Below are positions 1 through 5,009 of a stretch of DNA of 5,009 bases, piece by piece. The stretch is from Actinomycetes bacterium (lineage in GTDB: Bacteria; Actinomycetota; Actinomycetes; Actinomycetales; Dermatophilaceae): NCBI GenBank assembly GCA_023389095.1, contig JAEWFB010000214.1, forward strand, positions 1 to 5,009, written 5' to 3'. The first letter of the stretch is position 1. The number at the start of each line of letters is the position of its first letter. Under the pieces are notes generated by a model. The model searched no databases, was not told the DNA's origin, and saw only the letters and a program-made list of their open reading frames with translations. A program made the position numbers and the translations under genes.

Positions 1-39
1 GCGCCAGCGCTCACCGTCGACGTGCAGCACGAAGGACAC
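1..39 (-). CDS. Start of a gene cut by the window edge, possibly alanine racemase
   Basis: Only 13 codons are present, reading VSFVLHVDGERWR from a GTG start and still open at the window edge. Why this start: the upstream in-frame codon at 46-48 is the stop of the FemX-like gene, so only the GTG at 39 or the GTG at 30 can begin the protein. An SD-like GGTGA (50-46) sits 6 nt before the first of these. The start resembles the N-terminus I recall for actinobacterial alanine racemase-type PLP enzymes that sit next to FemX-like genes (a short hydrophobic strand, then VD..RWR). Such enzymes interconvert L- and D-alanine for peptidoglycan. The catalytic lysine and PLP domain lie outside the window, so the family call rests on a short motif and on gene context. 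The 6-nt gap to the preceding stop suggests co-transcription and coupled translation. Confidence 0.45.
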   Translation of the reverse strand, partial: MSFVLHVDGERWR

Positions 40-45
40 GAGGGG

Positions 46-50
46 TCACC
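46..50 (-). promoter_or_regulatory. Ribosome binding site for the gene at 1-39, overlapping the FemX stop
   Basis: On the minus strand the sequence GGTGA (50-46) can pair with the UCACC of the 16S rRNA 3' end. It lies 6 nt before the GTG at 39, and its last three bases are the TGA stop of the FemX-like gene. Ribosomes ending on one gene would therefore be placed at the start of the next. Confidence 0.4.
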
Positions 51-1164
51 GCCGCTTCATGTAGAGGTCGAAGAGCTTGTACAGCAAGGGATTCAGCGGA
101 AGGTCCCACTCGCCGGCCAGGCGCACGGCCTCGCCACCCGTGCCGACCTTGAACCGGATGAGGCCGATGTGCGGGTTGTCGGCGGCGACGGTGTTGGTGA
201 TGCCGCGCAGGTCGTAGACGGTCGCGCCGGCGGCCAGGGAGTCGCGGATCATCTGCCACTGGATGGCGGTGGAGCCCTGCAGCTCGCGCTTGGCGGCCGT
301 GGAGGCACCGTAGGAGTACCAGGCGTGCTCGCCGACGCGGATCCAGATCGTGGCGGCGAGGACGTCACCCTCGTGCTCGGCGAGGTAGACGCGGATGCGC
401 TCCGGGTCCTCGGCCGACATGACGGCGTACATGTGCTCGAAGTACTCGCGGCCGCGGGGCGTGAAGCGGTCACGCTCGGCGGTCTCGACGTAGACGCGGT
501 GGAACGTACCGAGGTCGGACGCGTCGCCGACGCGGACCGTGACGCCGTTCTTCGCGGTCTTCTTGATGTTGCGCCGCCACAGCTGGTTCATGCTCGCGAG
601 CACGTCGGCCTCGGTGCGTCCGGCGAGCGGCACCTGGAACACGTACTCGGGCTGGCCTGCGGCGAAACCGTCCTCGGGGGAGAGGTGCCGGAAGCCGAGG
701 CGCTCGAGCTGCGCGACGACGGCAGTGCCGACGGGCTCGACGACGTCGGGCGTGGCCTGGTCGTAGCGGCGCACGTCGTCGTCGGCGATCGCGGCCTTGA
801 CGGTGTCGGGGCGCCAGCGGTGGGTCGGCACCGGCGGCCCGACGCGCAGGGCGAACGCCTTCTTGGACGTGAGGTGGTCGCGCAGCGCCCGGAGCAGCTC
901 GACGAGACGCGGCGAGGACCAGTCGATGACGGGTCCCTCGGGCACGTACGCGAGCGAGCGCCCGATACGGGGCAGCGACCGGTAGAGCACGAGGGCCGCG
1001 CCCACCATCTGCTCGCCCTCGAAGAAGCCGACCGAACCGTGGCGCCAGTCGCGCTTGACCTCGCCCCACGCCGGGGTCTGCAGGAAGCTGGCGGACGGCT
1101 GGGTGCGCAGCCAAGCGAGGTGCTCGGCTGCGGTGATGTCACGGACGGTGATGGGGGCGGTCAC
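46..1164 (-). CDS. femX: FemABX-family peptidoglycan bridge aminoacyltransferase (FemX-like)
   Basis: This 372-residue protein fits the FemABX family, which transfers amino acids from aminoacyl-tRNA to lipid II at the inner face of the membrane to build the peptidoglycan cross-bridge. Motifs, in order: SFLQTPAWGEVK (26-37), YVPEGPVIDW (73-82), LWRRNIKKTAKNGV (about 195-208), YSYGAS (264-269), GSTAIQWQMI (277-286) followed by YDLRGI (297-302), and GLIRFKVGTGGEAV (324-337) before GEWDLPLNPL. These are the two tandem GNAT-like folds of the family. No long coiled-coil insertion separates them, as in FemX rather than FemA. The length is typical. The start is GTG at 1164, because an in-frame stop lies at 1171-1173. 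The ribosome site is weak (GTGA, 1174-1171, 6 nt away). There is no signal peptide. The amino acid it adds cannot be read from the sequence. A VanK-like role or another FemX paralogue is possible. Confidence 0.9.
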   Translation of the reverse strand: MTAPITVRDITAAEHLAWLRTQPSASFLQTPAWGEVKRDWRHGSVGFFEGEQMVGAALVLYRSLPRIGRSLAYVPEGPVIDWSSPRLVELLRALRDHLTSKKAFALRVGPPVPTHRWRPDTVKAAIADDDVRRYDQATPDVVEPVGTAVVAQLERLGFRHLSPEDGFAAGQPEYVFQVPLAGRTEADVLASMNQLWRRNIKKTAKNGVTVRVGDASDLGTFHRVYVETAERDRFTPRGREYFEHMYAVMSAEDPERIRVYLAEHEGDVLAATIWIRVGEHAWYSYGASTAAKRELQGSTAIQWQMIRDSLAAGATVYDLRGITNTVAADNPHIGLIRFKVGTGGEAVRLAGEWDLPLNPLLYKLFDLYMKRR

Positions 1165-1186
1165 GGGGGCTCACGCTACCGGAGCA

Positions 1187-1200
1187 GGGCGGTGCCGCCC
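1187..1200. other. GC hairpin between the GH63 and FemX genes
   Basis: GGGCGGTGCCGCCC can form a 5-bp stem (GGGCG/CGCCC) with a 4-base loop. It fills much of the 52-nt gap between the hydrolase stop (1217-1219) and the FemX start (1164). No T-run follows it on either strand, so it is not a standard intrinsic terminator. It may slow polymerase or protect an mRNA end, or it may be chance in such GC-rich DNA. Nothing else clear is seen in the gap apart from TAGCGT (1178-1173, minus strand), which fits a loose TANNNT -10 pattern but has no -35 partner. Confidence 0.3.
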
Positions 1201-1216
1201 GACCCCGCCGGACGCG

Positions 1217-3919
1217 TCAGGCCCAGCCCATCGTCCGCGGGTCCGGGGGCAGGCGCGGGTTGAGCAGGTGCGCCACGAGGGCGGTCCAGCCCGTCTGGTG
1301 CGTGGCCCCGAGGCCCTCGCCGGTGTCGCCGTCGAAGTACTCGGAGAAGGTGGGGTGCGCTGCCCACAGCGGGTCGGGTGTGGACTCGATGCGCTTGCCG
1401 TCGGCGGGACGGCGGCCGTCGACGGGTCGGAAGAGGTCGGTCAGCCCGCCGTCGATGACGTCGGCCGCCTCGTCGAGCGTGCACCAGTTGCCCGAGCCGG
1501 TGGGCACCTCGATGGTGAAGTTGTCCCCGAAGTAGCGACCGTACGTGCGCAGCTTGTCGGCGAGGAGCACGTTGACGGGGAACCACACCGGCCCCCGCCA
1601 GTTGGAGTTGCCGCCGAACATGCCGGTGCGCGACTCGCCGGGCTCGTACTCGATCGACACCGTCTCGTTGCCGACCCGGGCGGTCACCGCCTGGCGCTGC
1701 GCTGCCGACAGCGAGCGGATCCCGTAGGGGGAGAGGAACTCCTCGGTGTCGAACATCCGCTCGAGGATGCGCCGCAGCCGCTTCGGGGGCACCAGGGTGA
1801 GCAGCATCTTGCCGTCACCGCGGGCGAGCATCGGCTTGACGAGCTCGGGGCGTCGCTCCCGCAGCCACTGGAAGCGGCTCGTCACGTCGGGGCACTCCTC
1901 GACGACCCACGAGGGGATCTCGGTGGCGCCGAGGATCGGCAGCAGCCCGACCATCGAGCGCACCCGCATGTGCGGCGCGCGCCCGTCGGGCTGCACGAGG
2001 ACGTCGTAGTAGAAGCCGTCCTCCTCGTGCCACAGGCTCTTGTCGCTCGAGCCGAAGTGGCGCATGGCCTGGGCGATCGACAGGAAGTGCTCGAGGAACT
2101 TCGTCGCGACGTCGTCCCACGCCTTGTCGGTGCGGGCCAGCTCGAGGGCGATCTTCAGCATCTGCTGGCAGTAGAAGGCCATCCAGCTCGTCGCGTCGGA
2201 CTGCTCGAGGCGGAAGCCGGGCGGCAGCGGGGCCGACCGGTTGAACAGCCCGATGTTGTCCATCCCGAGGAAGCCGCCCTCGAAGAGGTTGGAGCCGTTG
2301 GCGTCCTTGCGGTTGACCCACCAGGAGAAGTTGAGCAGCAGCTTGGTGAAGACGCGCACGAGGAACTCGCGGTCGCGGTAGCCGTCGATGCGGTACACGT
2401 GCCACGCGGCCCACGCGTGGACCGGCGGGTTGACGTCGCCGAACTCCCACTCGTACGCGGGCAGCTGGCCGTTCGGGGCCATCGCCCACTCGCGGCACAT
2501 GAGGAGCAGCTGCTCCTTGGCGAACTCGGGGTCGACGTGGGCGAGCGGCAGGCAGTGGAAGGCGAGGTCCCACGCGGCGAACCACGGGTACTCCCACTCG
2601 TCCGGCATCGAGATGACGTCGGCGAGCGCGAGGTGCTTCCAGTGCTCGTTGCGGCCCTGCTGGCGCGACTCGGGGGTGCGCGGGCCCTCGGGGTCGCCCT
2701 CGAGCCACTGCCGCACGTCGTAGCGGTAGAGCTGCTTGCCCCAGAGCAGGCCCGCGTAGGCGCGTCGCGCGACGTGCCGGTCGGCCTCGGAGAGGGACGC
2801 GTCGATGACGTGGCCGTAGAACTCGTCCGCCTCCGCCGAGCGGGTGGCGAGGACCTCCTCGAACGCCTCGCCGAACCAGTGCAGCTCGGGGTCGCCCGTG
2901 GCGAGGCGCAGGTCGACGCTCACGGTCTCACCGGGTGCCACCGAGTCCCAGCGGTACCAGAACGCGCACTTGCTGCCGTAGCCGGCGGGGTTGACCGCCT
3001 GGCTGCGCCCGTGCACGACACGCTGGTTGACGGCGTCCTTGGGGTAGAGCGAGTGGTTGGCGTGGGCCTGCTCGCCGAAGAGGTGCGCGGCGTTGGTCTC
3101 GTTGTCGCAGAAGAGCGCCGTGGGTGAGCCCGACGCGGCGAGGACGTACCGCCCGAGGAAGCCGTGGGTCACCTCGGCGGCCCGGAAGCCGCGTGGCGGT
3201 CGTCCGTTGCGCCGGATCTCGTGCAGCTCGGTGACCCGGTCGTCGACGCCCCAGGCCCACGTGTTGCGCAGCCAGATCGTGGGCAGGACGTGCAGCGGCG
3301 CGGCCTCGGGACCGTGGTTGGTCGCGGTGATGCGAAGGCAGAGGTCGTCGGGGCCGGCCTTCGCGTAGGTCATCGTCACGTCGAAGAAGCGGTTGTCGTC
3401 GAGGATGCCGGTGTCGCCGAGCTCGAACTCGCGCTCGTCACGGCTGCGCTCGCGGTTCTCACGGCGCAGCTGCTCGTAGGGGAACTCGGCCTGCGGGTAG
3501 CGGTAGAGCCACTGCATCCACGAGTGGGTCGGGGTCCCGTCGAGGGCCCACCAGTACTCCTTCGCGTCCTCGCCGTGGTTGCCCTCCTCGTTCGTCAGCC
3601 CGAAGAGCCGCTCCTTGAGGATGGGGTCCTTGCCGTTCCACAGCGCGACGGCGACGTTGAGGAAGCCGAACCGGTCGCTGATCCCGCCGAGCCCGTCCTC
3701 ACCCCAGCGGTAGGCGCGCGAGACCGCCTGGTCGAACGGGAACTCCGACCAGGCGTTGCCGCCCGCGGAGTAGTCCTCGCGGACCGTGCCCCACTGGCGT
3801 CCGGACAGGTAGGGCCCCCAGAGCCGCCACGGGGCGTCGTGTCCGGGGGAGGAGGCGAGCCGGGCGTGCTCCGGGCTGAGCGGCTCGCCCGGGGGGATCG
3901 GGCTGTTCACGCACCCCAT
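1217..3919 (-). CDS. GH63 / MGH1-like glycoside hydrolase (putative glucosidase)
   Basis: This 900-residue protein matches the large bacterial GH63-type proteins usually annotated as glucosidase. The N-terminal part (about 30-345) carries WRLWGPYLSGRQWGTVREDYS, then GEDGLGGISD and NGKDPILKERLFGLTNEEGNHGED, and should form a beta-sandwich. The C-terminal part (about 370-890) should be the (alpha/alpha)6 barrel: WDLAFH (450-455), NGQLPAYEWEFGDVNPPVHAW (483-503), GMDNIGLFNR (552-561), GGNSNWRGPVWFPVN (769-783) and SEYFDGDTGEGLGATHQTGW (859-878). By analogy with YgjK and mycobacterial glucosylglycerate hydrolase, Asp554 is the likely general acid and Glu860 the likely base. GH63 enzymes invert alpha-glucosidic bonds; the substrate here is unknown. 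There is no signal peptide or membrane helix, so it is probably cytoplasmic. Start: only ATG 3919 or GTG 3910 (codon 4) are possible after the in-frame upstream stop, and neither has a clear ribosome site. The clearly conserved region begins near residue 18. Confidence 0.88.
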   Translation of the reverse strand: MGCVNSPIPPGEPLSPEHARLASSPGHDAPWRLWGPYLSGRQWGTVREDYSAGGNAWSEFPFDQAVSRAYRWGEDGLGGISDRFGFLNVAVALWNGKDPILKERLFGLTNEEGNHGEDAKEYWWALDGTPTHSWMQWLYRYPQAEFPYEQLRRENRERSRDEREFELGDTGILDDNRFFDVTMTYAKAGPDDLCLRITATNHGPEAAPLHVLPTIWLRNTWAWGVDDRVTELHEIRRNGRPPRGFRAAEVTHGFLGRYVLAASGSPTALFCDNETNAAHLFGEQAHANHSLYPKDAVNQRVVHGRSQAVNPAGYGSKCAFWYRWDSVAPGETVSVDLRLATGDPELHWFGEAFEEVLATRSAEADEFYGHVIDASLSEADRHVARRAYAGLLWGKQLYRYDVRQWLEGDPEGPRTPESRQQGRNEHWKHLALADVISMPDEWEYPWFAAWDLAFHCLPLAHVDPEFAKEQLLLMCREWAMAPNGQLPAYEWEFGDVNPPVHAWAAWHVYRIDGYRDREFLVRVFTKLLLNFSWWVNRKDANGSNLFEGGFLGMDNIGLFNRSAPLPPGFRLEQSDATSWMAFYCQQMLKIALELARTDKAWDDVATKFLEHFLSIAQAMRHFGSSDKSLWHEEDGFYYDVLVQPDGRAPHMRVRSMVGLLPILGATEIPSWVVEECPDVTSRFQWLRERRPELVKPMLARGDGKMLLTLVPPKRLRRILERMFDTEEFLSPYGIRSLSAAQRQAVTARVGNETVSIEYEPGESRTGMFGGNSNWRGPVWFPVNVLLADKLRTYGRYFGDNFTIEVPTGSGNWCTLDEAADVIDGGLTDLFRPVDGRRPADGKRIESTPDPLWAAHPTFSEYFDGDTGEGLGATHQTGWTALVAHLLNPRLPPDPRTMGWA

Positions 3920-3928
3920 GGTGGGGCA
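3912..3928 (-). promoter_or_regulatory. Possible hairpin enclosing the GH63 start codon
   Basis: In the minus-strand mRNA, CCCCA (3926-3922) pairs with UGGGG (3918-3914) around the loop CCA (3921-3919). Two wobble pairs extend it outward (G3927-U3913, U3928-G3912). The A of the ATG lies in the loop and its UG is in the stem. No Shine-Dalgarno sequence precedes the start. The structure could limit translation, or the start could be GTG 3910, just after the stem. Short GC stems are common by chance in this DNA. Confidence 0.25.
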
Positions 3929-3955
3929 TCGGTGTGAAGGCCGCGTTACGGACCC

Positions 3956-4471
3956 TCAGCCGCGCAGCGGGGTGAGGAGCCGGTGCGGCGCCCGGAGCCG
4001 GGCCGAGACCGGGTTGGTCGGCGGTTCTGAGCTCGCTCCCGGGCCGGGCCGCGTCTCGAGCTCGCGGGCCGGCGGCGTCGACCCGCACGCGGGGCAGCGG
4101 CCGGACGCGTCGAGGTCGGCATCGCACGTGAGGTGCCGGAAGAGGCGACGCGGGGCCCCCGGTGACGTCGTGGCGTCGCCCCAGCGGATCAGCGCGTGGA
4201 CGGCGGGCCACAGGGCCTCGCCGGACGCGGTCAGGGCGTAGGCGTCGTGACCGCCCCGGGGCTGCCGCTCGAGGACACCCGCGGCGACGAGGGCGCCGAG
4301 CCGCTGCGTCAGCACGGCCTTGGAGATGTCGAGCCGACGCCGGAAGTCGCTGAAGCGGCTCACTCCGAGGAACGCGTCGCGGACGATGAGCAGCGACCAG
4401 CGCTCGCCGACGATCTCGAGGGCCTTCGCGAGCGAGCAGTCCTGTCCGGAGTAGTCCGTGCCGAGTGCCAC
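3956..4471 (-). CDS. HxlR-family winged-helix transcriptional regulator with Cys/His-rich tail
   Basis: The protein has 171 residues from GTG 4471. Residues 11-71 hold the HxlR signature: DCSLAKALEIVGERWSLLIV, then RDAFLGVSRFSDFRRRL, and ISKAVLTQRLGALVAAGVLER. They form the helix-turn-helix and wing of a dimeric DNA-binding protein. Cys12 matches the conserved N-terminal cysteine that senses thiol or electrophile stress in some relatives. After the core (to about residue 100) comes a tail with His113, Cys116, Cys126 and Cys129, spaced H-x2-C-x9-C-x2-C, which could bind zinc. The last 35 residues are proline-rich and probably disordered. Start choice: the frame stays open far upstream, but homology begins just after this GTG, a promoter-like -10 lies 7 nt before it, and the upstream extension runs antisense to the transporter gene. 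The protein probably binds the 19-bp palindrome next to its own start. The hydrolase gene follows 36 nt downstream. The effector is unknown. Confidence 0.92.
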   Translation of the reverse strand: MALGTDYSGQDCSLAKALEIVGERWSLLIVRDAFLGVSRFSDFRRRLDISKAVLTQRLGALVAAGVLERQPRGGHDAYALTASGEALWPAVHALIRWGDATTSPGAPRRLFRHLTCDADLDASGRCPACGSTPPARELETRPGPGASSEPPTNPVSARLRAPHRLLTPLRG

Positions 4472-4477
4472 GGAATG

Positions 4478-4508
4478 AATATACGCCGTGGTCTGTTCAA
4501 CAGACCAA
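4478..4508 (-). promoter_or_regulatory. Predicted promoter of the HxlR gene, leaderless
   Basis: The minus strand reads TATATT (4483-4478) as a good -10 box, in the only AT-rich patch of the window. TTGGTC (4508-4503) could be the -35 box; the 19-nt spacer is long but tolerable. The seventh base after the -10 box is G4471, the first base of the GTG start. The transcript would then have no 5' leader, which agrees with the absence of a ribosome binding site and is common in actinobacteria. Confidence 0.55.
4489..4507. promoter_or_regulatory. Perfect 19-bp palindromic operator, probably for the HxlR regulator
   Basis: TGGTCTGTTCAACAGACCA is a perfect inverted repeat with 9-base arms around a single central C (4498). 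Pairing fails at the next bases out (G4488 and A4508). It overlaps the predicted -35 of the regulator and fills part of its -35/-10 spacer. It also lies 23 nt before the transporter start. A dimer bound here could block both directions. HxlR proteins bind such inverted repeats near their own promoters; that this protein binds this site is inference. Confidence 0.75.
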
Positions 4509-4519
4509 CTGCCGGACCT

Positions 4520-4524
4520 GGAGG
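4520..4524 (+). promoter_or_regulatory. Shine-Dalgarno site that fixes the MFS transporter start
   Basis: GGAGG lies 5 nt before ATG 4530, the best ribosome site in the window, and sets the start of the transporter although its first 38 residues are not conserved membrane sequence. I could not pick a convincing -35/-10 pair on the plus strand in 4472-4529. Confidence 0.8.
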
Positions 4525-4529
4525 ACGTC

Positions 4530-5009
4530 ATGACGCGAGACCGAGCCGTTGCACCCCCGCAGACCCGGGCGACCGCGTCGCCACCCGGCGAGCGGCCCGA
4601 GCAACCGCAGCCCGAGCAACCGCAGCCCGAGCAACCGCGACGGGCGCTCGCGTTCGCGGCGGTCGGCACGGTCCTCGCGCTCGTGGCCTTCACCGCGCCG
4701 CTCGCCACCGTCGGGTCGGTGGCCGCGACCCTCGGCGCCGACCTCGCCGGTCGCACGTGGATCCTCAGCTCGATGGGCATCGGCCTCGGCGCGGCGCTGC
4801 TCACGGCGGGCACGCTCGCCGACGACCGGGGTCGTCGGCGCGTCCTCGTCGCCGGACTGCTCGTGCTCGCCGCCTCGAGCGTCGTCGCCGCCCTGGCCGG
4901 TGGGACCCTCGTGTTCGTCCTCGCACGGGTCGGGCAGGGGGTCGGGGCCGCCGCGGTCGTCGCCGCGAGCCTCGGCCTCGTCGCGCACTGGTTCGAGGCG
5001 GGCCCGGCC
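4530..5009 (+). CDS. Major facilitator superfamily transporter, 5' part
   Basis: The first 160 codons are present and the frame is still open at the window end. After a proline/glutamine-rich cytoplasmic N-terminus (1-38) come four likely membrane helices at about 40-60, 77-96, 105-123 and 126-150. The loop between helices 2 and 3 holds GTLADDRGRRRV (94-105), which fits MFS motif A (G-x3-D-x2-G-R-R-R). Helix 4 holds LARVGQGVGAAA (131-142), the R-x2-Q-G-x-G pattern typical of proton-driven drug exporters. It would span the inner membrane and export a small molecule in exchange for protons; the substrate cannot be predicted. The exact subfamily (12 or 14 helices) needs the missing part. It is transcribed away from the HxlR gene across a shared operator, the usual arrangement for a repressor and the exporter it controls. 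The start is set by a strong ribosome site. Confidence 0.88.
   Translation, partial: MTRDRAVAPPQTRATASPPGERPEQPQPEQPQPEQPRRALAFAAVGTVLALVAFTAPLATVGSVAATLGADLAGRTWILSSMGIGLGAALLTAGTLADDRGRRRVLVAGLLVLAASSVVAALAGGTLVFVLARVGQGVGAAAVVAASLGLVAHWFEAGPA
4596..4640 (+). repeat. Three 15-bp tandem repeats encoding PEQPQ
   Basis: CCCGAGCAACCGCAG occurs at 4596-4610 and 4611-4625 without a mismatch, and at 4626-4640 with its last two bases changed (GA for AG). The unit is a multiple of three, so it adds PEQPQ, PEQPQ and PEQPR to the transporter at residues 23-37 without a frame change. Near-identity at the DNA level suggests recent slippage expansion. Confidence 0.9.

Noticed and set aside
1187..1200. 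Intrinsic terminator between the hydrolase and FemX genes
   Set aside because: The stem is short and has no T-run on either side, so I list it only as a hairpin of unknown role.
22..3127. Long plus-strand open frames (22-1263, 413 codons; 1055-3127, 690 codons) opposite FemX and the hydrolase
   Set aside because: Their translations are rich in R, G, V, E, L and A with no domain, and they run antisense to well-recognised proteins. Such frames are expected opposite high-GC genes because stop codons are rare there.
3164..3937. Plus-strand open frame of 257 codons opposite the N-terminal half of the hydrolase
   Set aside because: It has low-complexity, antisense-type composition and no family motif; the minus strand carries the conserved GH63 sequence.
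4480..4485. TATACG as a plus-strand -10 box for the transporter
   Set aside because: No acceptable -35 lies 16-19 nt upstream, and the match may simply reflect the AT-rich -10 of the opposite promoter.
4596..4640. Short direct repeats considered as a CRISPR-like or iteron array
   Set aside because: The units abut with no spacers, are only 15 bp, number three, and are in frame inside a coding region. They are a coding tandem repeat.
4472..4813. N-terminal extension of the HxlR frame up to an ATG near 4813
   Set aside because: The extension runs antisense to the MFS transporter, crosses the palindrome and promoter, and shows only the mirror image of the 15-bp repeats. HxlR homology begins right after GTG 4471.
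4497..4988. Minus-strand open frame of 163 codons opposite the transporter
   Set aside because: It is charged, low in complexity and lacks motifs, while the plus strand shows motif A, the helix 4 motif and a strong ribosome site.

Overview
The window is very GC-rich, with dense GC-ending codons, GTG starts, and long open frames on the strand opposite real genes. This suggests a high-GC actinomycete. An order such as Micrococcales is plausible but is not proven by the sequence. All reading frames that look like real genes belong to recognisable families. I see no tRNA, rRNA, CRISPR array or insertion sequence.

Layout: four genes lie on the minus strand and one on the plus strand. Reading the minus strand from right to left they are: (1) an HxlR-family winged-helix regulator (3956-4471); (2) 36 nt later, a 900-residue GH63 / MGH1-like glycoside hydrolase (1217-3919); (3) 52 nt later, a FemABX-type aminoacyltransferase of peptidoglycan cross-bridge synthesis (46-1164); (4) 6 nt later, the first 13 codons of a further gene cut by the window edge (1-39), which resembles the start of actinobacterial alanine racemases. 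On the plus strand, diverging from the regulator, is the first 160 codons of a major facilitator superfamily (MFS) efflux-type transporter (4530 to the window end). It has no stop codon inside the window.

The control point is the 58-nt gap between the regulator and the transporter. It holds a perfect 19-bp inverted repeat (4489-4507) that overlaps a promoter-like pair (-35 and -10) facing the regulator. The regulator's start codon lies where transcription would begin, so its mRNA is probably leaderless. The simplest reading is a self-regulating HxlR protein that also represses the divergent exporter.

How the genes fit together: the FemX-like enzyme and the putative racemase form a tight cell-wall pair with a probably coupled start. 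The regulator and transporter form a typical drug- or stress-response pair. The large GH63 enzyme lies between these two modules. Whether it is co-transcribed with either cannot be settled from sequence alone. No clearly new system is visible; the most useful leads are the operator, the cysteine/histidine-rich tail of the regulator, and the unassigned substrate of the GH63 enzyme.
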